Source of the DNA: a virus
Strand: one strand, 5' to 3'
IMG/VR virus record: IMGVR_UViG_3300033155_003199
Coordinates: 1-38,858 of that record
Length of the DNA: 38,858 nt
The position numbers were made by a program, and so were the translations under genes. Below the pieces are notes generated by a model. It saw nothing but the letters and a program-made list of their open reading frames with translations. It made no database searches and was not told the DNA's origin. Positions 20,804 to 28,947 of the stretch are shown here, one piece after another (within the stretch, counting starts at the first letter, position 1; every line of letters starts with the position of its first letter).

Positions 20804-21988
20804 ATGTTCAGTAGACTCAAATCTTTTCTTCCGTTTTCGAAGAAATCCGATCCTGCAAGCAAAGAGCAGGTTAAGCATTCCCCCCCTCCAATGAATATTT
20901 TATCGTCTCAATTTCTTTCCATTCAGTCTCTTTTGGGGATGGCCGAAGAGAACCCGGATGCAATTCTGAAAAGAAAGGGCATTGAGATCTATGACGAAAT
21001 GGAATCGAAGGACCCGCATTTATATGCAGTTTATCAAACCCGAAAGCTGGCGGTTTCCCGCATTCCCTGGACAATTCTTCCAGCTTCCAGCAACAAACGG
21101 GATGTTGAGATAAGAGATTTCGTATTCACGGCCCTAGATGATGCAAGAGGAACTTTCTCTGAAGATATCTTTCAGCTCATGGATGCTATCGGCAAGGGTT
21201 TTTCGGTCCTGGAGATTATATGGAAAACTCTCAAGTCAGGCCGTTGGCAGGGCAAATATTCTGTTGATGAACTCGTTTTTCACCCACAGAAATTCTGGTC
21301 TTTCAAAGATCGTAGACACTCCGATATTCCTGAAAGCCTCATTTTTTTCAAAGAGGATGTTTTTCAAGCCAAACAGGTCCCATGGTCCAAAGTCATTCAT
21401 TACGCTTTTGATGCCCAAGATTCTTTGTATGGTAGGGCAACATTCAAGTCTGTTTACTGGCATTGGTGGTTTAAAAAAGAGGCCTGGAAATGGTGGATTG
21501 TTTTCCTGGAGAAATTCGCCGGTCCAACAGCGATAGGCAAGTATCCAACAGGCTCATCGAAAACAGAACAAGACGCTCTTCTATCGATTCTTGAATCAAT
21601 CCAGCAGGAGACGGCAGTTGTTTTCCCTGATCATCTGTCCGTCGGCTATATGGAGGCCTCTCGAAGCGGCGCGGCTTCATATCGGGAAATGTGTGATGCC
21701 TGTAATGCAGAGATCTCAAAAGCTATTCTTGGCGCTACCCAAACCGTCGAAGAGGGACGAAGAGGCAGCTACGCACTGTCAAGAGCACACTCGCAAGTCC
21801 GGCAAGAGCGAGTGGAAGCAGACGGCATACAAGCCGCCGACACTATCCAACAACAACTGGTAAAACCACTGGTCGACTTCAATTTTATAACCGAAAGCTA
21901 TCCACAGTTTATTTTAAAATATCCAACTGGAACCGTTGACAAGCGTAAAGGGAAAACCATTGATCAGCCTGGTTATATGAAAAAATAA
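20804..21988 (+). CDS. Portal protein, DUF935 / Mu gp29-like
   Basis: 394 residues behind AAGGAGTAAGG. Features: IYDEMESKDPHLYAVYQTRK, LAVSRIPWTI, the dodecamer-forming stem region, and KWWIVFLEKFAGPTAIGKYP, all patterns of DUF935 Mu-like portals; C-terminal helices include SHSQVRQERVEADG-type residues. It forms the ring through which TerL packages DNA. It is the first gene of the late unit, and the NTase-ligase gene follows directly. Confidence 0.88.
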   Translation: MFSRLKSFLPFSKKSDPASKEQVKHSPPPMNILSSQFLSIQSLLGMAEENPDAILKRKGIEIYDEMESKDPHLYAVYQTRKLAVSRIPWTILPASSNKRDVEIRDFVFTALDDARGTFSEDIFQLMDAIGKGFSVLEIIWKTLKSGRWQGKYSVDELVFHPQKFWSFKDRRHSDIPESLIFFKEDVFQAKQVPWSKVIHYAFDAQDSLYGRATFKSVYWHWWFKKEAWKWWIVFLEKFAGPTAIGKYPTGSSKTEQDALLSILESIQQETAVVFPDHLSVGYMEASRSGAASYREMCDACNAEISKAILGATQTVEEGRRGSYALSRAHSQVRQERVEADGIQAADTIQQQLVKPLVDFNFITESYPQFILKYPTGTVDKRKGKTIDQPGYMKK

Positions 21989-21995
21989 TAGAATT

Positions 21996-23870
21996 ATGAA
22001 TTCACTCAGTCTTAAAGCCGAGCTTGCAAGGCTCAGATCCAAGTATACTGCTTGGAAAGCAGTTCATCCCGAACTCCAAAATGAGGAGATGATTAATCAA
22101 TTTCTTTTGCTCAAGGCAAGATTCAAAACCGAAGGCATCGCATTTAAAGACATCAACTCTCCCCTAGATCGAGACAGCAAGTCGCTCCAAGATCTGAGTA
22201 TTATTCCAGAAGTCCCAACTTCCCATCATTTCGCACAGCCCTTTGCACCCGTTCGTCCATCTGGCAAAATTGATGGCAAAACTATTTGTCTTGATGACTT
22301 CCTGCCCTATCTCAAAGATTTCATCATTGCAAGTCCAACATCCTGGATCGTGGGTGGAGCAGCGGAACATGACAATACGAGGGGCGATCTTGATATGCTT
22401 CATATGCTCCCAACGACCAAAGAGATATCCCGTATCATAGATTTCCGTATCTTTCGTATGTTGCCTCCACATCTTGCTGAGCGCATCCATTCTCTTTGGG
22501 AGTCCAGAGGTGCCCGTTCACCTTTTACTGCCTTCCTACCCCTATACAGGCTCAGGTGTGAAAGAATCCCAAGGGCACAGATTGTACCGATGTCAGAACA
22601 AGAGTCGCTCCTAGGACAGGAGCATGAATTGAAACCATCTCCTTTCTCTCCATCATGGCCTGGCGAGTCCCCTCCTCCTAGCTCGTCAGGCCCCTCCTTT
22701 TCCGAAATCCATCTACGTACTAAGGGTACGGAAAAGCAGGAAAGAGAAGCGAATGAAGCTGCAAAAAATGATCAGATTACCTTCGGTGAGTTCTTCGTTC
22801 CCCAGAAACCAACAAGAGGGTATGTTTCAGGACAAGCTCAGACTTTGGAGTTTTTTCTTTCGTTATGGAAAGATGAACAGTTTCCGGTTTACAGTTCAAG
22901 GAAGGCCGATGGAATCAATTCGATCTGGCACATTTCCAAGGCAGGCAAAGTCGTGATGTATACCGAAGATGGCTCCAATGAAACGAGCTCCTTCCCTGTT
23001 ACGATTTTAGAATCAAAGAAACTCGCTCCTGGCCACGATATTATTTTACTTGCAGAAGTTGAATGGTGGCAGAAAGGACATTTCCCCCGTGAATATACTG
23101 CCGGCAAAGTCCATCAGATTCAGCCGGATGAAGAAGGGATTGTGGTAAACGTCTATGATATTGTCTATTTCGATGGTGATATTCACAAAAAGCCTTTTGA
23201 GGAAAGGCAGGAGTTGGCTAAGGGTCTCAAATTTCTTCAACGCTCAGAAACGCCATCACCGAAATTCAAATGGAATCTTATTCCAAATATCAGAAATAAA
23301 GATCGCAAGGCCCTTGAGAAAGAAACGCAAAGACTCAGGGCTATCCCGGGATCGGAAGGGAACGTGGCAAAGCAGGCTAGCGCCTCATATGACTTGACTG
23401 GATCTCGTCCTATGAGCTGGATCAAGTTCCATAATTCTTCTCAGTTTACTGCCATCGTCATTGAGGCCGTCGAGACTAAGACAAAAGGGACATTTAATTT
23501 AAAGTGGGGTTTGCTTCCGGGAAATCTTGCAGTTAAAGAAAGTATTTTAAGAAAAATTAAGGGCAAAGATATCGCGCTGGGTGGGAAAACCTTTGCCATT
23601 ACTGAAGAAGCGATGGGCCGTAGGGGTGATCATATTCTAATTGAGTGTGAAACATTTAACCTGATTTTCGATATGAAATCTAAGACTTATGATATTTCTG
23701 CCTGGGCTCCCCGGTGTCTTGGCAAATCCGATAAAGAAGTCGATTCCATTAAATCGGTTAAGAAACGGGCTATCTCCGATCATGTTTATCAGGGCAAGGT
23801 TATTGATGGAAATGGTAAAGTTCATTATCTTCCGGGAGGAATGTCCGGTGAGGAATGGCAGAGTAAGTGA
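21996..23870 (+). CDS. Nucleotidyltransferase fused to ATP-dependent DNA ligase
   Basis: 624 residues. Residues about 115-134 hold SWIVGGAAEHDN and GDLDML, a polymerase-beta/minimal nucleotidyltransferase signature (GG, then DxD). A proline/serine linker (about 205-240) follows. The second half is a covalent nucleotidyltransferase: KADG with lysine near 303 as the AMP acceptor, LLAEVEWW (motif III), SEGNVAK (motif IV, about 452) and MSWIKFH (motif V). An OB-like domain ends with APRCLGKSDKE. It probably seals nicks or ends, with end modification by the NTase. A ligase directly after a portal is unexpected. Confidence 0.75.
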   Translation: MNSLSLKAELARLRSKYTAWKAVHPELQNEEMINQFLLLKARFKTEGIAFKDINSPLDRDSKSLQDLSIIPEVPTSHHFAQPFAPVRPSGKIDGKTICLDDFLPYLKDFIIASPTSWIVGGAAEHDNTRGDLDMLHMLPTTKEISRIIDFRIFRMLPPHLAERIHSLWESRGARSPFTAFLPLYRLRCERIPRAQIVPMSEQESLLGQEHELKPSPFSPSWPGESPPPSSSGPSFSEIHLRTKGTEKQEREANEAAKNDQITFGEFFVPQKPTRGYVSGQAQTLEFFLSLWKDEQFPVYSSRKADGINSIWHISKAGKVVMYTEDGSNETSSFPVTILESKKLAPGHDIILLAEVEWWQKGHFPREYTAGKVHQIQPDEEGIVVNVYDIVYFDGDIHKKPFEERQELAKGLKFLQRSETPSPKFKWNLIPNIRNKDRKALEKETQRLRAIPGSEGNVAKQASASYDLTGSRPMSWIKFHNSSQFTAIVIEAVETKTKGTFNLKWGLLPGNLAVKESILRKIKGKDIALGGKTFAITEEAMGRRGDHILIECETFNLIFDMKSKTYDISAWAPRCLGKSDKEVDSIKSVKKRAISDHVYQGKVIDGNGKVHYLPGGMSGEEWQSK

Positions 23871-23900
23871 GAACCGACACATATTATAGGAGAAAACAAA

Positions 23901-24269
23901 ATGAAAAAGATTAAGAGCACAAAGATTTTCGTAGTAGCAATGATTATTGGATTTATCTGGGCATTGCCAGCATTCGCTTGGCAAGATCCGTGTAGCGTTA
24001 CTGAAAACTCTTATGAGTATGAAGGATTTGTCCTTGGGGATTGGACACCGGTAGCACCCCTATTTTCTCCTGCTCCGGAATGCGAAGGGACTGTTATTCT
24101 ATTGGCCCCAGATGGCCAGTGGTATTCGTATGCCTACATCGGCAATCGTGGTACTATAACCATAGGTGGAATATTACCCTGCCAAGTGGATAATGATGGC
24201 AACCTGGTATGTAAAGTGGTTACTCAGCCAGAAGAATCAACTTTGTTAATCTTTGATGTGAAAGAGTGA
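23901..24269 (+). CDS. Exported small protein (signal peptide)
   Basis: 122 residues behind ATAGGAGAAAA. Residues 1-25 are a Sec signal peptide (KKIKSTKIFVVAMIIGFIWA, cleavage after AFA). The mature protein is small, acidic and beta-rich with four cysteines, consistent with periplasmic disulphides. It lies between the ligase and a tail-tag protein. Function unknown. Confidence 0.6.
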   Translation: MKKIKSTKIFVVAMIIGFIWALPAFAWQDPCSVTENSYEYEGFVLGDWTPVAPLFSPAPECEGTVILLAPDGQWYSYAYIGNRGTITIGGILPCQVDNDGNLVCKVVTQPEESTLLIFDVKE

Positions 24270-24285
24270 AATAAGGAGAAGAATC

Positions 24286-24492
24286 ATGGCAAAACTACCC
24301 AAGAATCCTGTCAAAGGCAAAAAATACAAGCTTCTTAATCCCAAGACTAAAAGGACTACCTGCTTCATTGCTACCGGCAAGCCAGGTTTCGGGAAATTCA
24401 AGATATGCAAATGTTCAGAACCGGGTTCTAAGGTAGTCAACCCTCGAGTTCCACAGGGTTCAAATTTTCATCCTTCAGTCGGCTGGTATTAA
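24286..24492 (+). CDS. Small basic protein with GSNFxxxxGWY C-terminal tag (1 of 3)
   Basis: 68 residues after AAGGAGAAG. The N-terminal part is basic (KLPKNPVKGKKYKLLNPKTK) with a TTCF/KCSE cysteine pair. The last 18 residues are NPRVPQGSNFHPSVGWY-like and end exactly at the stop. The same tail closes the proteins at 28756 and 28947. It may be a virion peptide or carry a recognition tag. Confidence 0.6.
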   Translation: MAKLPKNPVKGKKYKLLNPKTKRTTCFIATGKPGFGKFKICKCSEPGSKVVNPRVPQGSNFHPSVGWY

Positions 24493-24496
24493 CTAA

Positions 24497-25636
24497 ATGA
24501 AGATCAACACGAACAAACTCTCTACGCTCTTGACACAATTGCATGAGGCCAGAGCCAAATTACATGTCTGGAAACCTGCGGATGAACGGGCAGCACTCGA
24601 ATTAGCTTCCGATGATCTTGAAGGAGAAATAGTAGACTTGCTCAAAGAGGCCGGGCTTTCCAGATTTGAATTCGGGAAATATACTCTTGCTTTGCGCAAA
24701 ACTCCAACGTTTTTCAAGGTTTCCTCTATACCTCGTCTTGTAGCGGCTCTCCGGAGACATCACCTTACCAGGTTTCTTATTCCGGAATATTCAGTCGATC
24801 TCAGGGCACTAAAAGAGTATCTGCTTGCTACTAAAAAAACATTGCCTGGCCTCTCAAAAAAGGAGAACCGACAATCCCTCTATGTTTTCGAAAAAAGCTC
24901 TGAAGATCAAGAATTTCCCCCAGAACTTTTTGTCGTGCATGGAGTTGATGAAAACCTTGCAAGCCCTGCTCTTCACTATAAGCAACTTCTTTCAGATCTT
25001 CGATATCTTGGGAATTCAGCTTATCCAGCGCTGAAGAAGGGTGAAGAGTGGGGAGACTGGACTCTGCCTGAGATCAAGAAATACTTTGCCAAGATAGTAG
25101 ATGCTTTAAGATCAGTGCATTTCCCAATCCTGGAAAAGGAAAAGGATACTTCCTCTTGGTGGCAACTTTACCGGGAAAGTAAAGAATTCATGAAGAGTGA
25201 ACCACCCAAACTGGAAGAAGTCTCTAATTGGGACAATTTGCGGGCCACAGCCTTGAAGATGTCAGAAGATTATGCGGGAATTTACCTTGTTGAACCTCAC
25301 GGCCTACTACTCTATCATGGCGATAAAACTGTTATCGTTAAATCTGTGAAATCTACTTCTCATATCTCAGAACCGCTTTATCTTATTTCAGATGGTTTCT
25401 GCTATGGGCTGATCGAACTTGGTGAACCCTCAGAGATCAAGGATGCTGATGTTTTCAAAACGCTGTACAAGCAACATCATATCAGCGATGGTGAAAGGAA
25501 AGAGTGGTGGTTCGGGAAATGGCCGCTGTTCCGTTACACCGTAAAGTGGATTGAGAAGTATCCCGAGCCGGTAGAGGTTAAAGTTCCATATGGCATTCAG
25601 ACTTTTATCAAACCAGAAAACATCGAGTTTGCTTAG
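24497..25636 (+). CDS. Large uncharacterised protein of the ligase cluster
   Basis: 379 residues. The N-terminal 120 residues are helical with a middle KYTLALRKTPTFFKVSS and a VDLRALKEYLLATKKTLPG segment, reminiscent of Gp157-like phage proteins. The C-terminal 110 residues (YLISDGFCYGLIELGEPSEI, HHISDGERKEWWFGKWPLF, VKVPYGIQTFIKPENI) form a conserved domain I associate with Mu-headed environmental phages beside ligase and phosphoesterase-like genes. It may be a scaffold or DNA-binding part of that set. No catalytic motif. Confidence 0.55.
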   Translation: MKINTNKLSTLLTQLHEARAKLHVWKPADERAALELASDDLEGEIVDLLKEAGLSRFEFGKYTLALRKTPTFFKVSSIPRLVAALRRHHLTRFLIPEYSVDLRALKEYLLATKKTLPGLSKKENRQSLYVFEKSSEDQEFPPELFVVHGVDENLASPALHYKQLLSDLRYLGNSAYPALKKGEEWGDWTLPEIKKYFAKIVDALRSVHFPILEKEKDTSSWWQLYRESKEFMKSEPPKLEEVSNWDNLRATALKMSEDYAGIYLVEPHGLLLYHGDKTVIVKSVKSTSHISEPLYLISDGFCYGLIELGEPSEIKDADVFKTLYKQHHISDGERKEWWFGKWPLFRYTVKWIEKYPEPVEVKVPYGIQTFIKPENIEFA

Positions 25637-25669
25637 GCAATTAGTTAGTTAGTGACGGAGGCAGAAAAA

Positions 25670-25924
25670 ATGGATAAACTTTTAACAAGTGCGGGGGGAG
25701 CTGGAGGTGGAGGACTTCTGGGAGCTGTATTGGCGTGGTTGGGGTTTAAAACCAAGATTCAGAATATCGAGCGACGCATTGATAATTTTTCCGAAGACGT
25801 TAGATACAAAGATACGTGCGAGGAGATTCAAAAAGCACTTAATCGTCGTTTAAAAAACATAGAAAGTTTGCAAAAGGAGTCAAGAACAGACATCAGGACA
25901 ATTTTAAGCAATTCTCGAGGTTAG
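25670..25924 (+). CDS. Holin-like small membrane protein
   Basis: 84 residues from the ATG with GGAGG; the GTG at 25652 is less well placed. One glycine-rich hydrophobic segment (AGGAGGGGLLGAVLAWLGF) is followed by a charged coiled coil. It sits immediately before a peptidoglycan peptidase gene, so a holin or accessory lysis role is likely. Topology is simpler than classical three-span holins. Confidence 0.55.
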   Translation: MDKLLTSAGGAGGGGLLGAVLAWLGFKTKIQNIERRIDNFSEDVRYKDTCEEIQKALNRRLKNIESLQKESRTDIRTILSNSRG

Positions 25925-25926
25925 TT

Positions 25927-26355
25927 ATGATTTCCATTTGGAACCGTATAGACAGATATTTTTCTCCTCAAGAACGATGGGGGCAACCGGAAAAGATCTC
26001 AGGCTTACTTCTCGCGTTGTTATATCAGATTCGGATATCTTCAGGATGGATGATGATCATTCATTGTGGTACTCAAGGCCGACATTGCGAAAATAGCTAT
26101 CACTATAAGGGACTTGCTGTCGATTTCCATTTCAAACCCCCGAATGGCAGCGTCAATCTTCTGAGCCAGGCAGATCATCTATGTCGTTTTTTGGCTGAGA
26201 TGCAGCTTACTGATTCAACTGGACTCGGACTGTATCCTCGATGGCGTCACCCTGGCTTTCATCTTGATGTGCGTGGTTACAAGGCGAGATGGGGGAAGGT
26301 GGATAATCAATATACTTCATTTCAAGAAGCTCTCAATTTTTTGAAGAAATTATGA
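25927..26355 (+). CDS. Endolysin, M15-family peptidase
   Basis: 142 residues, starting 2 bases after the holin-like gene. Motifs SYHYKGLAVDFHF (H59, D66) and HPGFHLDVRG (H112) give the zinc ligands of the M15 D-Ala-D-Ala carboxypeptidase-like fold; RW follows as in phage examples. It cleaves peptidoglycan cross-bridges for lysis. No signal sequence is seen, consistent with holin-dependent release. Its stop overlaps the ATG of the short fragment at 26352. Confidence 0.78.
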   Translation: MISIWNRIDRYFSPQERWGQPEKISGLLLALLYQIRISSGWMMIIHCGTQGRHCENSYHYKGLAVDFHFKPPNGSVNLLSQADHLCRFLAEMQLTDSTGLGLYPRWRHPGFHLDVRGYKARWGKVDNQYTSFQEALNFLKKL

Positions 26356-26375
26356 ATAAACTTATCTCTCACATT
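26352..26375 (+). pseudogene. Probable stranded start of the VRR-NUC gene
   Basis: ATG overlapping the endolysin stop, reading MNKLISHI and then running without meaning through the HNH leader. The VRR-NUC ORF at 27138 lacks a good start and begins [10 protein letters not shown]. Joining SHI to YKNEYEL would give a normal gene coupled to the endolysin. The HNH cassette lies exactly between. Confidence 0.4.
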
Positions 26376-26401
26376 GACATCGCTGCCAAATCCGATATAT
26401 T
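26374..26401 (+). promoter_or_regulatory. Sigma70-like promoter of HNH cassette 3
   Basis: TTGACA, 16 bases, TATATT, beginning within or next to the stranded VRR-NUC start. Confidence 0.6.
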
Positions 26402-26409
26402 AAATAACA

Positions 26410-26443
26410 AAAACGGCACAGGATATAGGTCCCGTACCGTTTT
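26410..26443 (+). terminator. Terminator-like hairpin in leader of HNH cassette 3
   Basis: AAAACGGCAC pairs with GTACCGTTTT (one mismatch), with GGA/TCC inside the loop, and ends in TTTTC. It lies between the promoter and the AAAGGAG ribosome site of the HNH gene, so it may attenuate expression. Confidence 0.5.
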
Positions 26444-26479
26444 CTTACCAACAACCTTATCTGTAAAGGAGATAATGTC

Positions 26480-27151
26480 ATGGCTGATTACAAAATAATT
26501 AAGTTACCAAAAAATTGCAAGAACATTACTGATAAAAGGTTTACACGATTGGTAGCATTGGAACCCACGGATAGAAGGTGTGGGGGTTCTCTAGTCTGGA
26601 GGTGTATGTGTGACTGTGGTACTGAGACTTTTGTATCTTCAAATAGTTTATTAGGAGGACATACAAGAAGTTGTGGTTGTTTATCTCGAGAAATTATGCG
26701 ATCTAGAAATTTAAGCCATGGGTTGTCTCAAACTTCAACTTACAAAATCTGGGCCGGTATGCTTCAAAGATGTGAGAATCCGAAAAGAGCAATATTCAAA
26801 TATTACGGGGGTCGAGGTATCAAAGTTTGTGAAAGATGGCACAAGTTCGAGAGTTTCTATGAAGATATGGGCGAAAGACCCCAGGACCTAACTTTGGAAC
26901 GTATTGACAATAACGGTCCATATATTATCTGGAATTGTAAATGGGCTACGAGAAAAGAACAAAGCAACAACCAGAGAGATAGAAAAGATCAACAGTGGTT
27001 TTGGGGATTCAATATTCGAAGTGGTGAATGGGATGAGGATAACAACCAAACTGAGTTTGCAAGACGACATAATTTAGATAATAGAAGGATCTCCTCCTGC
27101 CTCCACAATCAGCAAAATTATTTCAGAGGATGGACTTTTGCATATTTATAA
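26480..27151 (+). CDS. HNH homing endonuclease 3
   Basis: 223 residues, closest in layout to the copy at 3479. It has FTRLVALEP, zinc set CMCDCG ... SCGCL, HNH core [50 protein letters not shown], and C-terminal [18 protein letters not shown] ... GWTF. All expected nuclease residues appear present. Own promoter, hairpin leader and AAAGGAG site. Its 3' end overlaps the TTG start of the VRR-NUC ORF by 14 bases. Confidence 0.85.
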   Translation: MADYKIIKLPKNCKNITDKRFTRLVALEPTDRRCGGSLVWRCMCDCGTETFVSSNSLLGGHTRSCGCLSREIMRSRNLSHGLSQTSTYKIWAGMLQRCENPKRAIFKYYGGRGIKVCERWHKFESFYEDMGERPQDLTLERIDNNGPYIIWNCKWATRKEQSNNQRDRKDQQWFWGFNIRSGEWDEDNNQTEFARRHNLDNRRISSCLHNQQNYFRGWTFAYL

Positions 27152-27548
27152 AAATGAGTATGAACTTCAAGCTACTCTTATGCAATGGCTGGCGATACAA
27201 TATCCAAAGGTTTTGGCCCGGTGTGATCTTGGGGGCATTCGTCTTTCCAGGGGGCTGGCAGTGAAAGCAAAGAGACTGAATTTCCACTCACGTGGCTGGC
27301 CCGATATTCTAGTGGCGGAGCCCAGAGGCCCATTTCATGGCCTTTTTATTGAGCTTAAATGTTCCAAAGAAATTTGTTATACAAAGACGGGAAAGCTCAG
27401 AAAGTGTGCACATCTCGAAGAACAACAGAAAATGCTATCTGCCCTTGAATCCCGCGGGTTCAAAGCCTGTTTTTCCACAGGATTTGAAGCAACACGAAAC
27501 CTTATTACGAATTATCTTGGTCAAAAAAATGTTTGTATCCCCATCTGA
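27138..27548 (+). CDS. VRR-NUC domain nuclease
   Basis: 136 residues from a TTG start with no strong ribosome site; the first in-frame ATG would remove YELQATL, part of the domain. Motifs: E at the start of YELQ, GWPDI (about 53-57), FIELK (about 70-74) and EEQQKM, the full PD-(D/E)XK VRR-NUC set. These single-domain enzymes resolve branched DNA or cut structured ends. Its original start seems to be displaced at 26352. Its end overlaps the phosphoesterase-like gene. Confidence 0.8.
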   Translation: MHIYKNEYELQATLMQWLAIQYPKVLARCDLGGIRLSRGLAVKAKRLNFHSRGWPDILVAEPRGPFHGLFIELKCSKEICYTKTGKLRKCAHLEEQQKMLSALESRGFKACFSTGFEATRNLITNYLGQKNVCIPI

Positions 27549-28269
27549 AAATAAGATTTGGAAGTGGGTACTCCAGGTTCACGTACGTGGGCGTTCGGCA
27601 CACGGTGATTTGAGACTTCAGATCACTCCTGATGTTTTGTCGGGAATCACCCTAAACTGGATTAAAGGGTTAAAGAAAGCTCCAAAAGATCTTGATGATG
27701 CCAGAAGAATGATCGAAAAGAGGCTTCCAGAGGCCTTTAAGGAACTTCTTGATCCCAATATCAAAATCGTTTCAGAGATCAAGCAACCGGAGCCAGGTGA
27801 GTGGTTGGAGGTTGAAGGGTGGTTTCCGCTCGCCACTATTGGGGCTACCCGTTTCCTTCCAGGTTGTATGATAATCACTGATCAAGGAATTTGTGAATGG
27901 GGAACGCAGAAACCCTACTTCAAAGAGTATTGGCTATGGGGTAAGTATCTCAGGGGCAGATTCATAACCAGGCTTTTGCCAAACGTTTGGCGTAAGAAGA
28001 GCCTGGCCACCGGCGAAATATCGAAAACAGGCCAGGGCCATACCGTCTGGATGTCCACCTTTGTCGATCCTGATCCCCCCTATGTCTTGTCACAGCGGGC
28101 CTACCGAAAATGGTATCCACCTGAAGGCAAGTCATGTCTCCCTAAATATATCCGGAATCAGATCAAGCCTATATTCCGTTACTGGAAGAAGAAGGGCAAG
28201 GAGGCCAAACACGTTCGGGATGCTCTGATTGAAGCTATACGATTAAAAGAAGTAAGGATTAAATTTTGA
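27529..28269 (+). CDS. LigD phosphoesterase-like protein
   Basis: 246 residues from the ATG overlapping the VRR-NUC end. WKWVLQVHVRGRSAHGDLRL (H18, H25, D27) resembles the QxHxARxLHYDLRLE core of the LigD 3'-phosphoesterase domain, with one extra residue between the histidines. GEWLEVEGWFPLATIGATRF and YVLSQRAYRKWYPPEGKS follow. In bacterial end joining this domain cleans 3' ends. The NTase-ligase at 21996 would supply the other LigD-like functions. Assignment is by motif only. Confidence 0.55.
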   Translation: MFVSPSENKIWKWVLQVHVRGRSAHGDLRLQITPDVLSGITLNWIKGLKKAPKDLDDARRMIEKRLPEAFKELLDPNIKIVSEIKQPEPGEWLEVEGWFPLATIGATRFLPGCMIITDQGICEWGTQKPYFKEYWLWGKYLRGRFITRLLPNVWRKKSLATGEISKTGQGHTVWMSTFVDPDPPYVLSQRAYRKWYPPEGKSCLPKYIRNQIKPIFRYWKKKGKEAKHVRDALIEAIRLKEVRIKF

Positions 28270-28297
28270 GTGTAGATTCCGAAAATTGACAGACAGC

Positions 28298-28621
28298 TTA
28301 ATCTTTCAGGTCTGCTATTGGACAATGTGGAATGAATGTCCTGTTACTGGAAGAAGTTAAGGCCATTCGTGGATTGATTACCCTCTTCTTGTTATAATTC
28401 TTTGATTCCGGACACCAATACAATCTTAATCTACCAGTTTTTCGAATACTTCTTTTCCATTCCATCCGTACTCGGACTTCTTTTTCATCACACCAAAGCT
28501 GGAGCGTCTTCTGGCTTTCAAAAACTCGGGTTCGGATACGATAACATCTTAGGCATACAGGCTCTTTCGTTGGATCTTTGTGTCGGCCGCGATTATCTCG
28601 GGGTGGGTTCTCTTGTGACAT
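28298..28621 (-). CDS. Possible minus-strand small cysteine-containing protein
   Basis: 107 residues filling a 486-base gap that has no + strand gene. MSQENPPRDNRGRHKDPTKE is followed by CLRC, WCDE and YWCP cysteines and many arginines, so a small zinc-binding, nucleic-acid-binding protein is plausible. A perfect TTGACA (28655-28650) lies upstream on the minus strand, but the -10 (TATTTA) is weak and would make a nearly leaderless mRNA. Not recognised. Confidence 0.4.
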   Translation of the reverse strand: MSQENPPRDNRGRHKDPTKEPVCLRCYRIRTRVFESQKTLQLWCDEKEVRVRMEWKRSIRKTGRLRLYWCPESKNYNKKRVINPRMALTSSSNRTFIPHCPIADLKD

Positions 28622-28755
28622 AATCCTAAATAAGGGAAAAACCGTTGTCTGTCAAGATAGGCGCAGTTTTTTAATCTTTATCGCTTGCACAGTATTTAAG
28701 GCCATGTTATTGATTTACCAGTCCTTAATCAGATCTTATCTGGAGGTCTCAAAAA

Positions 28756-28947
28756 ATGGCTGCTAAAAAAACCAAAACTTATCCTCGTCCGCCCAAAAAA
28801 TACCCATCTGTTTCGAGCAAATATCCCTATCCCTATCCTTATCCTCGCAGATCCTCTTCTCGTCGCTCAAGAGTAGTTAGAGCTTCCGAGGTTAATCCAC
28901 GAGTTCCTGCAGGTTCAAACTTTTTGCCAGGACACGGGTGGTACTAA
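28756..28947 (+). CDS. Small basic protein with GSNFxxxxGWY C-terminal tag (2 of 3)
   Basis: 63 residues after TGGAGG. Lysine-rich start, YP repeats (KYPYPYPYP), then an arginine/serine patch and the tail NPRVPAGSNFLPGHGWY. Strong positive charge suggests DNA binding or virion interior. Its stop overlaps the next start (TAATG). Confidence 0.6.
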   Translation: MAAKKTKTYPRPPKKYPSVSSKYPYPYPYPRRSSSRRSRVVRASEVNPRVPAGSNFLPGHGWY

